Notes: generated by a model not told the origin, from the sequence alone. 17,366 nucleotides of DNA from Lunasporangiospora selenospora (GCA_015680635.1 JAABOA010000298.1:1-17366); one strand, 5' to 3'. Shown: positions 1 through 11,259, counted from the first letter of the stretch. Program-made: numbers and translations.

Positions 1-35
1 GGGGGGGTATTGATTCAGAAGCTTGCATATATATT

Positions 36-1588
36 TTAGAGAATGGCAAGGATAAGAACACCAGCAACGATGGCAACGATCAAAAGTAGGTAGCAGGACT
101 TATTGCGTGCCTTCTTTTGATACACTGCCGCTGTTGTCAGTTCCTCCGCCGCTGCATGCGTGCTCATGCTGATAGAGGTAACGTTTGATTCAATTGAGTC
201 TTGAGAATAGAAAAAAAAAGTTAGAGATGCTATTCTGTCAAATGAAGTAGCTGGCCAGACAAAGTCTCCAATTGATTTTTCTTACCGAGCATGCTTCCTT
301 GTTCGTGTACCATGGCTCCGAGATCGCGAAAGATTTCGTTTAGTTCTGTAATGCCTTGTTCAATCTCTCGAATCTCCTCTTCTCTCTGTGTAATCATTGA
401 CTCGTTATACTCGAGTTCATTGTTGACCACGAGCAATTGCAAGCGTCTCTGGTCATCGTGAATCAATGGCTGCTCGCTCTCATCTCTTCCATCTCCAGCA
501 CCGCCTCTCGCCTCGTCATCACTAGCAAATAAAAAAAAAAAGGGAAAAGAAAAAGAAAGGTCATCATCAGTCAATGTATGTAGCTAGTCTGCAACAGTGA
601 TCACAGGAGAGGAGGGACTAGCACATACTCGTAATCATGTCTAGCAGATGCTTGACGCGCCTTTAGCACAAACTCGCGCTGTTTTTCGGCTGAAACGCGT
701 TGAACCTTTTGAAAGTCAACCAGGACCTTGGAAAAATCTTTTGATACTTTCTGATGCTCCAGCTTTTTCTAGATGATTACCAAAAAAAGAAAAGGCAAAA
801 GGGGGAGAGAAAATAAGATATGCATTCTAGCTGACGCACCTCTCTTTTTTTTCCCATGAAAAATAAAAAAAAATGCCCTGTTAGGGGCTCTTACTCCTGG
901 ATTGTCAAACTTGGCCAGGTCTTTGATGTCTTGGCTTGTATCCCGGACCTGGTTCCGTGTCTGTTCAGTCAAATCCTGCCTAGATTTGTGTTAGAGTCAT
1001 ACAGAAGAAGGTTGTCAAAACCGAGGTGGGAAATAATAGCGCTAAAACAACCACAAGCCGTTGTGGTGTATAACAAATGCTTAGGAAAGCATAGAAGCCC
1101 ATGACAAAGGCTCAGAGAGAGGAGAGCACATACAATTTTGTCCTAACATCGTGTGTGTCCTTTTGAGTGCCTAGATAACCAACCAAACGCTGTATTGACG
1201 AGACATTGGAGGAAATGCGGAACACTTGCTGTGATATTTGTTGAATCTTTGAGCTGTACGCTGCCTGGGCTATAGATTCAGAGAGAGAGAGTGTGTGTGT
1301 GTGTGAAAGAGTAAAAAGAGTGAGACAAACAGAAAAGATGTAGTCCATTGGCTGAGGTTTCCAAAATATTGTGTTCTGGAGCATTGTTATGAGCGATGGA
1401 GAAAACGCCGAGTGATTACCGTTGCCGCCTGGCTGATTGTTGGCTCTACTGTTCCATCGACCATTATTGGCATGGTTATTGTTGCTCGCTCCGTTGCCTC
1501 CAAAAACGTGGCCACTCAATGGAGCAGGGCCAGAGGCATTTCCTCGTCTGATTCCATTCTCCCCTCGCTCCAGGTCTGCAAAAGACAT
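36..1588 (-). CDS. PEP12: Endosomal Qa-SNARE, syntaxin-7/Pep12 type
   Basis: Target-membrane SNARE expected to drive fusion at the late endosome/prevacuolar compartment. Six exons read on the minus strand: 1588-1420, 1269-1134, 979-895, 768-629, 521-286, 199-36. Phases agree throughout and give 309 residues. Residues 1-56 are a Gly/Asn-rich leader. Residues 57-176 form an N-terminal helical (Habc-like) region with the ISQQVFRISSNVSSIQRLV helix. The SNARE motif lies at about 215-278, with the zero-layer Gln at 251 in HEQG, followed by LDSIESNV as in animal syntaxin-7. A single hydrophobic anchor fills residues 291-309 and ends the protein, preceded by the basic QKKARNK stretch. Intron donors are GTAATC, GTATGT, GTAAGA, GTATGT and GTAAGA. 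The gene is head-to-head with VPS54. Syntaxin-7/12 versus Pep12 naming cannot be settled from sequence alone. Exon joins are seen in the sequence; cellular location is inferred from the family. Confidence 0.9.
1279..1306. repeat. GA/GT compound microsatellite in SNARE intron 1
   Basis: A run of alternating GA followed by GT dinucleotides lies inside the first intron of the SNARE gene (1270-1419), just beyond the acceptor side of exon 2. It is a simple sequence repeat without coding capacity and is likely polymorphic in length. Confidence 0.85.
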
Positions 1589-2262
1589 GTTGTAATGTTC
1601 CTGTCAAGGGAGGGTCTGAAGAGCTGAATCGAAGTTGATGAAAATAGGATGAATGGCCGAGGACAAGCACACTCGATGATGCGAATGGAGTCGAAGTGGT
1701 TTCCGTTGTAGTGGGGGAAAAAAGGGGAAAAAAAAGGTACGAAAAAAACCACTCAGACTCGTGGCAAGTCAGGTCCATCCAAAGGGAACGTCACGTTTTG
1801 TTCTCTCTAAACTGAAAATTCGCCCTCCATTCATGAAAGAATGCATGTCATCTCGTTGCACACATCGATTTCACTCTCCAACCTTTCGAGTAACTGACAC
1901 GTACCCTGCCCCCCCCCCTTCCTCATCCAACTATTGCAAGCCCTTTTCTTTTACATCAGCTCAGCCTCTCACAGGACCCACCCAGTAGACACGCCTGTGG
2001 CCGAACTGCTCATTTAAGAAAGAGGGACCTATTGCACTCCACAGTCTGCATCGATTCCACCTTTCATCTGATTTACTCGGCCTGATCGCTCAAAAGACAG
2101 GAAAAACGTTTTCGGCTCGTTTTCACAGGACAGAGCATGTTCAGAGCCTATACCGATGTCCCAAAGTCTTCTCTAAATATCTAGGATCCATTAAACACCA
2201 CCTCCAACAAAACAGCTGTCTGGTACAGCCCAACCCAAAGGACAACCACTGATCAGAATAAA
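1589..2262. promoter_or_regulatory. Divergent intergenic region between SNARE and VPS54
   Basis: About 674 bases separate the start codons of the minus-strand SNARE gene and the plus-strand VPS54 gene, so both promoters must lie here. The region contains a homopurine run (1713-1737, G5A6G4A8G2) and a C10 run (1909-1918) within pyrimidine-rich sequence. Such tracts are common nucleosome-excluding elements in fungal promoters. I could not assign a TATA box or any specific factor site with confidence. Short open frames across this interval show no recognisable protein and are best read as chance. Confidence 0.6.
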
Positions 2263-5200
2263 ATGCCACAGGAAGTAGCCTCTGCAAGCAACCCTAGTGG
2301 TGGCTCCAGTAATACTAGTAGCCCAACTGGACCACTCAGTCGTCCACTGAGCCGCAATGGGAATCCCGGCAATGAAACCGGCGTCGAACCCTCTCAGTCG
2401 CGTCGAGTACACGGATCAATTTCTTCCTCATCGCCTTTCACCGTACCTCCCAGCTCGTCTGCGTCTTTTATGGCAAATAACACCTCAAGACTAGCCTTTC
2501 GTCCTGGTCATGGCCTGCGTCGCGACAGCACCGCCTCTAACTTTAGTACCTTGTCAGAAGTGTAAGAGCTGGATGATTATATGCATCCACAGGTTTGAAT
2601 GAACCCGAAATTTTTCATATTGACGCCTGTATTGATCTTTGAAAATCACCTTTATTTTGTATTTGACATACAGATCTCAGCCCTGGACCAGAGCGGATAT
2701 TGGTTTCAATGGTATGCCTTTGCTATCGAGTTTGCACCTGTTCCGACTCGATATCTGAAAACGCCGATCAAATTTATTCCGCATTGGGAAATTAAGACTA
2801 ACAAATCCAATGGTTTTCGTCCCCTTATTTAGCTATTTCCGGTGTTCTCAATAATCCTAACAAACGACCCTCCGCAACCCCAAAGCCGACTAAAACCGAT
2901 ATACCCCCAGTTGCTCCAGTAGCTATTCGCAAAGTGAAGCTTTCAGAGTTTGACAGCTATATCAAACACATTACACCTGTTTTCGAACGATATCAAAACA
3001 ACAGGGCCGGATATAAACACCCGGAAGGCGCGTCCGCTCATTCACCCCGATCGCCATTCAGTTCGTCCTTTGAGTCGCTTGCAAGTCAATTCCAACCCGA
3101 CCTTATGGATCCATCTCTTGCTCAGCAGTCGTCCAACACTGTTGACCGAACCGAAAGCGCTCGCAATCCTTATTCAATCCCTGATCTGCCGGAAATCAAT
3201 GAACCTGTTCCACTAAAACCCGTAGCCCCCGATGTCCCATCCCTTAAAACGGTCCCGGCTATTTTTTTCGACCCCAACTTCAATTTCGAGAACCCAAGGA
3301 CGTTTGATCTGGTTTGTGAACAGACAGGAAACTCTTCTGATTCCAAGAATAATACCAACTCCATTGTCAGCAATAGCATTCTTCAGGAAAAGCTGTCGCA
3401 CTATTTGGATACAGTTGAGATTCACTTGATGACCGAGATTTCCCGTCGTTCCAACTCCTTTTTTGAGGCACTCTCCAACTTGCAAGCGCTTCACTCACAG
3501 ACACTCGATTGTGTTTCTCAGATTCATGTACTAAGGGCTCAGTTGGCGAGGATCGACCATACCCAGTCTAAACAAGGGCTAGAGGTTGTACGACTGAAAA
3601 GGAGACGGCGCAACCTGGGGCTTCTCTACAACGGCATTCGCATGGTCAAGGAAATTCGCTCAACCCAACCTATGATCCAGATCCTCCTCGGAAAAACTAA
3701 CTACTTTGGAGCATTGGACCTAATTGATGGAGCTCAACAAGTGTTGATTGATGGCGACATGAAGCACCTCGAGTCGCTTGAAGGTTTTGATCCCGACATT
3801 AGCCTGGTTCCTTCATCCGCTATTGTACCAGTACGCCATTCGTTGGACATTCGAGGTGTTCATGCGCTGGTTCATTTTGGAGGACAATTGACAGAGATGC
3901 GGAAAATGATTGGCAAGATGATGGAGCAGGACCTGCTGAATCTACTACTTAACGACTTTAGACTTCGGATCGGCAAACTTGATGTGACAACTCTCCTGAC
4001 GGATCTTGGTAGGGTGGACACGTCCAATACAAAGTTTACCAAGCCCTCGTTCAATCGTGGTATTAATCCGCTGCTAACCGCACAGGTCGAGCAGGAAAGT
4101 GAGCTCCAAGCAAAGATGTTGCCTTTAATCCAAGGATTATTGAGAGCAAGTAGAGCAGGGGTCGCTTTACAGAGTTATCGCGAACAGATTCTTCAGGAGA
4201 TCAAGAACATTATCAAGTCTGTAAGTATCACCAGCATCAAGGAGTTTAAAGTGAAAACGGCATTCCTTGGAGAGCCGCTATCCCGTCATCCCAGGAGACT
4301 AATATATCAATTACTATCCCTCTGCTCTTCACAAGCAATACCCACCTCCCGACTTGAAAAACTCTGGCTCGGATGCGCCACTTTCAGCCAAGAAAAGAGA
4401 CCAGATGTAAGAGTCTCGCTGATTTTTTTGGACGTTCGAGAACGCTCGTATCATTTCCAAGCACTGCTAACACGAAGGCTTTTTCATATATATTCAGGGC
4501 GGCTCTTACAAACCAACTCAGGGCAATGGACCCTGTGACCTTTTACAGGATGCTTTCGTTTATCTATGCATTCCTTCTGGGTGCCTTCCAAAGAATCGCA
4601 CTGTACCACCAACTTTTATTGAAGAGCATCCGAAAAGCAGAATCACTCGGAACTGGCGAACTCATCATCGTCGACTCTTCATCCGATTCAGACAGTATAC
4701 AAGAGTCCATCTCGATCCGGGAAATGAGAGATGGCGAAGCTGATAATGGAGTCTTTAAAGAGAATGGAGGCGAGAATGAGGATGACGAGCATGGGGACGA
4801 TGGAGGGCTATCAGACTCTGAAAACCAAGGATTTAGTTTGGGATCTAGCACTCCCAGCTCTACCCCACATCAGCAGCGACATCGCTCATCGCGAGCTGGT
4901 CAGGAGAGGACGTCACCAAAAGCCTACCATTCTGGGTCCACACCTCTTACCCATGGATTATCATCACTTCAACTCGAAGAGGGCGATGGGCATTTAAGCG
5001 CCAATGCTATCACGCAGCTTTTCCGGCAGCTTGAGACGGAATCGGAGGAAATTCTGTTTGCAGTGGCGGATTTGGCTCATTCCCGTTGTGCAAAGCTGAT
5101 GGGTATGAGGAGCGAGCAGAGTGCTAAACTTTTGCCCGCTGAAGTGTACAAGCTTCTGCAATTAACTTGGTCGTTTGTGCTTCAAAGCGAACTATTATCT

Positions 5201-6854
5201 GGCTATATGTGCTATGGTCTACGAACCGCCATTCTTTCACAGGCAAGTTCTTTCTGGGGAAGGTGGAGCCATGAAGTTGTGATTTATACTTGTGGACTAC
5301 AGATTAACCAAATCAGTACTTTTGTTTTTGCTGAATAGTCCAAAGCATTCCTTCTTCAGTTTCATATGGAAAAGACAAGTCAGTTGGCTTTGGCCGTTGG
5401 GGAAGATCAATGGATCCAAGTGGAGGTGCCATGGTCGTCCCAATCAACGGCTAACGAGATTATAGCAATCTCGACATTGAGTCTCCAAGAAGCCAGGAAT
5501 AAGGACTTTACGATGGTGTTTAATGTTCTTACCTTAGCAGCACCTCCTCAGGCGAGCACGGGACTAGATGATCATGATCAGTTCATGAGTACCCGATTGA
5601 AATCCAAGGGCACGACTTCATCTCTCAATCCAAAGGCTGAGACCGAGCTGCCAGCATCAACCCGTGTCCTGTCAGTCAAGGATGAAGTCTTTTTTGTGGT
5701 TGGTTGTACTTTGATTCTACTGGATGTTTTGGCAGAGTATCTCGATATCTTGAACAACATTTCTGCACTGACGACAGATGTGATGCAACGCGTTATTGAA
5801 CTCTTGAAGGTAACGTCGGAAAATACACTTGTGTTTCTGAGGGTGATAATTGAAGATAGTTGGTTTAATAACGCCCTCTTATTCTTTTCTCTCCAACAAC
5901 TGATTATCAGCTCTTCAACTCGCGAACTTGTCAAGTGATTCTGGGTGCGGGAGCGATGCGGTCTGCTGGACTCAAAAACATTACAGCCAAGCACTTGGCA
6001 TTAGCGTCTCAATCACTTAGTGTGTTTGCAACGTTGATTCCCTATATCAAGGACTGGATTCGGTCCAAGATGACGGACAAGCAGATGGTGATGTTGACCG
6101 AGTTTGATCGGATTCTGCGGGATTTCCAGGAGCATCAGAATGAGATTCACTCCAAATTAGTGGCGATTATGACAGAACGACTGGCGCTCCATGTCCGATC
6201 GATGACCAACCCGGCAGTAGTGGATTACGATGCGTTGAACAAGCCAGCACAACAGCTTGCGAATGGAGGGGGTAATGTTCATGCGTTTATGGATGGATTG
6301 GTCAAGGATGCCATCACGTTGCATAAGGTCCTGAGCCGCTTCCTGCCTGCTGCCTCAATGAGAGTAAGTTTTTTTCTATTTGCTTTATGGATTGAGAACA
6401 ATACTACCAAGATTGCTCACCAGATGTTGTCCGTGCATTCTCGATTAAACTCTTAATAGAAAGTCATTGATGAGGTTCTCCAGATCTTTACCACACGTTT
6501 GGAAGAAGAGATCCAAAACCTTCCAATCACCACACCACTTGGTAAAACGAGGTCAGTTTTTGCCCGAAGTCCATTTCTTTTGTCACTTTTCGTTTTCCAA
6601 AATAGATACATTTCTTAACAAAATTACTCGAAACAACTTTTTCTTTACTTTATATTAATAGACTGCAGGCGGATATGGCCTACTTTAGTCAGAAACTGGG
6701 ACCATTGGATGCCAATGGTATCGTTGGATCCAGGCTAATGAAGCAAGTTAAAGAACTGGTCTTGTCGGACAAGAAGAGCGGATCCACAGGAAACACTCAA
6801 ACAGCAGGCTCTAATGCTACAACGGCCTCGTCATCGGGTACTACTGGAACATAA
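2263..6854 (+). CDS. VPS54: VPS54, GARP complex subunit
   Basis: Subunit of the GARP (VFT) complex, which tethers endosome-derived retrograde carriers at the trans-Golgi network. Nine exons: 2263-2561, 2674-2711, 2833-4220, 4336-4406, 4498-5242, 5339-5809, 5911-6363, 6460-6551, 6662-6854. Phases agree and give 1249 residues, against about 977 in human. Residues 1-100 are Ser/Asn/Pro-rich. AISGVLNNPNKR, at the exon 2/3 join, leads into the SYIKHITPVFERYQ segment. Residues about 255-430 form the conserved N-terminal helical region (KLSHYLDTVEIHL ... TQPMIQILLG.TNYFGALDLID). Residues about 650-740 are an acidic Ser-rich linker. The C-terminal VPS54-like domain begins near 835 and includes LFNSRTCQVILGAGAM and GLKNITAKHLAL, almost the animal wording. 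Intron 5 (5243-5338) uses a GC donor (CAG/GCAAGT) and intron 8 a GTCAGT donor. The start at 2263 is the first ATG of the open frame; exon 2 has only 38 bases and is the least certain part. Confidence 0.92.
5243..5338 (+). other. GC-AG intron of VPS54 (intron 5)
   Basis: The exon ends ...TTTCACAG and the intron starts GCAAGT, ending GCTGAATAG. This join gives LSQ-SKAFLLQFH in phase 0. It aligns without a gap to the animal VPS54 stretch around SQANKFVNRFH. The competing GT donor three bases further in would need an acceptor inside the conserved segment and would shorten it by one residue. GC donors with otherwise perfect consensus (AG/GCAAGT) are an established minor class. Confidence 0.75.
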
Positions 6855-6898
6855 GTCTGGGAGAAGCCGGAAAGAATAGACTTTCATTGAAATCGAAG

Positions 6899-6904
6899 AA
6901 TAAA
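6899..6904 (+). terminator. Polyadenylation signal of VPS54
   Basis: A canonical AATAAA lies 45 bases after the VPS54 stop codon (6852-6854), in an A-rich stretch. The position fits a short fungal 3' untranslated region. Confidence 0.6.
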
Positions 6905-7404
6905 AATAAGAAAAAAACCCCCCTCCTGCAAATATACCACGATCGAGGCAGCTCGCAGGGGCCTTTCTCCGAGTCGTACCTCATTATCATGCCATTCTGC
7001 TCTACCAAACATCGCCATGATTGACCAAAAAAAAAAAAAAAAAAAAAAGAGGGTTGCCACTGCGACCTACGGGGTGTTGCCACCAACCCTCTTACTGCTC
7101 AGTATGTCAAATTTGACATCAAATTGTCTCCGCACTCACGCAACCAAGTCCCGGGCCAAAGAACAAATTAGATCGTCGTCAATAAAACCCAGAGTCAATG
7201 AATTACAGGAGCAGGCAAGAGTCAAAAAAAAAAGCACAAAGGAGGATCTAAATCCCACGAACATGGATTTTATGCTGTTCTCAATGGTTCCATGTCGGCG
7301 TTGTCCACAAGGAATCATTTGGTTTAGTGAGGTCATGATAGGCGAGTTGGTGAATCTTACCTTTGTAAACTATGCAAAAAGGCATATGAGAAAGCGCCAG
7401 CTCA
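6905..7404. other. Convergent spacer, VPS54-proximal half
   Basis: No supported gene. The interval holds an A22 homopolymer (7027-7048) directly followed by an inverted repeat (7047-7093). A plus-strand frame opening at 7017 reads through the A tract as poly-lysine and has no family resemblance. From about 7300 onwards it may already be part of the decayed coding remnant described next, but I cannot tie it to that remnant. Confidence 0.5.
7047..7093. repeat. 10-bp perfect inverted repeat beside an A22 tract
   Basis: AAGAGGGTTG at 7047-7056 is exactly complementary in inverted order to CAACCCTCTT at 7084-7093, with a 27-base spacer. The left arm starts within the end of the A22 run. The spacer carries a second copy of GTTGCCAC (7054-7061 and 7075-7082). 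It could form a hairpin in RNA or DNA; function unknown. Confidence 0.6.
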
Positions 7405-7985
7405 ATGCTACGACCTATTAAGCTACTACTCAATGATACCCAATTCGGAAGATTCCAAATCAGCAGAACGACCATTCTCATACCATCACTTCCCGAATCC
7501 CTACCAGCCATGCCCACGTACGACGAGGTTGCTCTTATGGCCTGAGAACGGAGGAATGCCTCGGCGGAAAAGCAACAAAGGGCTTTGTGGCATTGTAGGG
7601 TGGCGCCAAATGCGGGGCACTCTGGCAGATCTAGGAGAAGTTTGAGCTTTGCGAAAAGAAGGTATCAATTCGCCAGTATCCAGTATTTGTTCCTGAACCC
7701 GAGTCGAGCATGTTTATAAAGTCGAAGGGCTTATCCGTAGATTCATTGGTCAAATCTTGAAAAGCTGGGCTAGAAGGTATACTTCCTCTCGTCATTGCCC
7801 AGGGTCATATGTCGGCGATGACGAGTGAGAATTGTGACTTTTTGAACGAGGCACCTTTTAAGTTTGCAGACGACTCCAAGGCCTACTGTATAATCGCACT
7901 CTTTTTCGCACCTACTGAGCTGGATTTTCTTTGTTGCCAAAGTGTGGGTGGCAGGCAAGAAAAGAATTTAGTTTTCTGGAAATGA
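7405..7985 (+). pseudogene. Decayed protein-coding remnant, possibly RHS/Crinkler-like
   Basis: Three plus-strand frames in succession read like protein but are broken by stops and frame changes. Frame A (7405-7545) encodes 46 residues starting MLRPIKLLL, containing TTILIPSLPESL and MPTYDEVALMA, then a TGA. Overlapping it in another frame, ENGGMPRR follows at 7544-7567. A third frame (7635-7985) is open apart from one TGA at 7758-7760; it contains PVFVPEP, then LPLVIAQGHMSAMTSE, KFADDSKAY and APTELDFLCCQSVGG. The order 'MPTxxEExxL ... GGxPRR ... VDSLV ... TIAxxH ... FFVPTELF' resembles the C-terminal half of fungal RHS (retrotransposon hot spot)/Crinkler-type proteins, where a GGIPR motif and a late VP-type strand recur. 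That family match is from memory and tentative; the frame disruption is directly visible. The opposite strand is also open over 7365-7660, so chance openness cannot be excluded for the first part. No start, promoter or splice set restores one continuous gene. Confidence 0.4.
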
Positions 7986-8169
7986 AAAAACCCTTCTAGA
8001 AAATATTACTAGTGTAAAGCGAACAATTGAAAAGGTCGTATCTTTTTACATGTCCTGGTCGACTTTTTTGATCCCATGGACACTGAAAAGTTTACACACA
8101 CTCTATCTGTCTCTCTGCCTCTCTTTTTTTATTTTTTTAATCAAGGAACAATATCAGTCTTCAGACTAA
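7986..8169. terminator. 3' flank of tRNase Z with polyadenylation signal
   Basis: A minus-strand AATAAA (forward TTTATT at 8128-8133) lies 37 bases beyond the tRNase Z stop codon, inside a T-rich run on the plus strand. The remainder has no coding features. It separates the tRNase Z gene from the decayed remnant. Confidence 0.55.
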
Positions 8170-11100
8170 TCATAGGTTATTCACGTCCTCTGTAGAATCG
8201 TCCCCTTGGGCCCCATAAAGCCTTCGGAGTGCTGGGAGGAATGAAGATAGTCGAGGGATCTCGTCAAAGCGGACTTGCATCATGTCAAAACAGAGTCCCA
8301 CATTAGCACAGGATTTGGCTCGCGTCATGCTTTGATCCTTTCGAGTAGGTTCATTGCTACCGTTATGATCCTCATCGCTGTCACTTTGATCACTCTCAAA
8401 CCGAGGAATGTTGGGATACCGTTGACTAAAGTGCGTCAACACGGTAAATCGAGCTGACATGGCTTCACCCACAGCTAGGGCCTCACTCATGGTCGAATGG
8501 CTCTTTTTGAGAGCCTCTATAAGCATGTCATCCTCAAAAGTAGCCTCATGAAGAAGGACCGTGACAGGAACAGATCCTGCTTGACCGAGTCGGACAAGAC
8601 TCTCTGCTGGCCGAGTGTCCCCCGAGTATAGAATTCGCCAACCTTGATTATGACAAAAACTGATTCCGTAAGAAGATCGACAGTGGTTGACGGGCACGGT
8701 CAAGATCTCTCTGAAGCCAGTAACATCCAAAAGCCCTTGAAGACGACCCTTGGAGTCATCATCCATTGTAGCGGTTTGGTTGTGGATGATACCGTCTGTT
8801 GTGATCTGAACTGACGGCTTTGAACTCGTGGATGAAGAAAGGACGGCGGTGATGACATCTGGAACTTTGAATCTTGGATCACTCACTCCAGGCTGCTGAT
8901 GGTACAAATCAGAGGATATGAGAAGGTCCGCACAGTCGATGAACTGAACATTGTCATATCCAAAATTCTGGGTGTCTGAAAGTTCACTCAAGAAACTGTT
9001 GAACTTGGTGGGTCCAATCAGGTAGAGTTTGTCGTGATCTTTGTCTCGAAGCTAGAAAACATTGACAGGGTCCACCAATTTTTAGGTGAATCGTCTCTTT
9101 AAAAAAATTGGCAAGAAGTGACCCCTTGTTTTTTTGGCAGGTTTCTGTTACCTTATTCCAATTGTCAATAACTGTTACGATTCCGAGGTGGTGATCTGCA
9201 TGCAGATGAGAGATAAAGATTCCTCGGAGTGCCTTGAGTTGCCCATCGACAGAAGTACTTTGCATCGGAATTGAGGATAATGGTGATGGTCTGTGCTTTC
9301 CAAAGAGTCGGAACATTTGTCCGTAGGTTCCTTCTCCGACGTCCAATAACATATTTCCATGTCCTGGTATTGAAAGCATTGTCGCACTCACTAATTGAGA
9401 AAGGAAATGGAATCGCTAACGGTGTCAATAACACGAGACGACTCAAGCCATATCATTGAATGAAAAAGGAGGAGAGATAAAGGACAATAAATATTACCAT
9501 TCCGGTATTTTGATGCTTGGGAAGACCCAGTGCCTAGAGCTGTCAAGACAACATCCTTTCCTGGAATAGGATCATCTGGTTCATGACTTTGAGCGGCGTG
9601 ATTCAAAGACACTGACTGGGGAGGACGTTCCAGCTCCATGATGGGTACAACATCAGAGAGATCTAGCCCTGGTCTCGGTTCAAGATGAAAGGTCATCAAC
9701 GGCTTGGCAGCCATTACTCTGACCCCTTCCAAAGGCTTGGATGTCGCCAGTCCCTGCACATCATAGCTGGGTTGGTTATCGTAAAAGGGTAGTGGGAAGA
9801 TGTTCTGATCGAGCTCTGAGAGTCCGAATGCGCTCAAGGCATGATCTCTCCAAACCAAGGGCTGTCCGCATGATTCCTCATGAACTATAATATGTTGACT
9901 CTGGGGCCCGAAGCGCTTCATCCATGCCTGGTATCGAGTGTCTGTCATGACCTCTTTTCCTGCGAGGTGAACAATGCATTCTGCAATAAGGTTTTGGTCT
10001 GCTTTGTCGTTTTCGAGGGAGGAGCTGCAATAATATGTCTCAAATTCTTTGGAATGCACCAACGATTCGATATAATCGGTCGAAGGACAGTCGACAATGA
10101 TAAATACTCTTCCTGGTCGTGCTCCTTGAATAACTTGCTCTGGATTCACAATCGTAACTCCATCTGTAGAAAGAACAGACTTTCCATTGACAAGATCCCG
10201 ATAGGCTGGACCAGGTTTTACCCCAAGAGCCCTGGCGGCGGCTGCGTCGAATTTACCCTTGTAATCAGGACACTGACAGATGTATGAAAGTGCAACAGGG
10301 TTTGGGCGTGTCCTGGGCTGAGTAGTGCCTCGGCCTTCTAGCATGGCCTGCAGACCCTTGATTAGACTCGCATCGCCAGTATCATTTGTCACACATGTGT
10401 CGGCATCGTCTAGATCAGCATCGGCGTCGCTCATGCGAGGTGCACCACCAGCTTCTTTAGGCGTACACGCGGCACCAGCAGCCATCAATAAATTTATAAG
10501 GTTGGGACCTGTGCGGGGCTCTTGAGGCCCAGAACGATCCCGCTGTTGCTGACTTTCAATATTATCGCCGAACCGAGTAAGGTTGAACATGCCAGTCAAA
10601 AAACGTTCTCGAATGGCTCTGGCCTCAGTTGGATCCTGAGTCTGTGGGTCACAATGGACAGGCGTTGACTGGTCTTGCGCAACCTGGGTTGGGTATGCAA
10701 AGACGGCGGTAGTCCGTAAGAAGTCATCTTGTTCCTGCCGTTTGTGCTCCTCGTTGAACTCGATGGCCATAACTTCCATCCTGTTCCGGTAGGTGAAAAA
10801 CCGTGCTGACAACAGAGCATGGAGCAAATTTTCAGGGCCCATTATCTTCATGTACTGGGAGCCAACGTTTGACACTGTAAGTAGTAGACCTGTGAGAATG
10901 GAACATCATCCCCAATCATTATGCCATTGTTAATACTCTTTTCGAACTAGTCCATACTAAATAGGTTGCAACTTCCAATGCAGCTTTGACAGTGGCCACA
11001 TACCAGGCAAGCCTCCGATGCAGTCCCACTGGACACGTGTAAACAACATGGTCTGCAACTTGGCATATTTAAACCGAGACTCTGTGCATAACCGCTGAGT

Positions 11101-11227
11101 GCCTTCGCCACAGTTGAACAGGTACCGTTGTGTGTCAAAGCAGAGGGCGATGGATGGTGGGCAATCGGGGGTGCCTGTACTCAGAATCTGTAAGTGTGCA
11201 GAGTATATAAAACTGTAGACTGGAGAA

Positions 11228-11259
<32 letters not shown>

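Noticed and set aside
1476-1778. Overlapping minus-strand frames upstream of the SNARE start
   Set aside because: Phe/Ser/Pro-rich readings of pyrimidine-rich promoter DNA; no domain and inconsistent with the SNARE frame.
2599-2832. Open frame across the VPS54 exon 2 region
   Set aside because: Reads through two introns; only the 38-base exon 2674-2711, in another frame, fits the VPS54 protein.
6905-7026. tRNA-derived SINE ending in the A22 tract
   Set aside because: No A-box or B-box promoter match and no visible target-site duplication.
7281-7662. Minus-strand open frame ending at a good GTAAGA donor near 7365, which could be an exon of an unknown gene
   Set aside because: No recognisable protein, no matching downstream acceptor with coding sequence, and the opposite strand gives the more protein-like reading.
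10325-10525. Open frame on the plus strand opposite tRNase Z exon 3 (and several similar ones at 9880-10287 and 8275-8457)
   Set aside because: Antisense shadows of a well-supported conserved coding region; low-complexity or meaningless composition and no family resemblance.
10869-10890. Alternative acceptor TTACAG for tRNase Z exon 3
   Set aside because: It is in phase but deletes the GLLLT part of the conserved GGLPGLLLTVSNVG segment; the upstream CTCACAG acceptor restores it.
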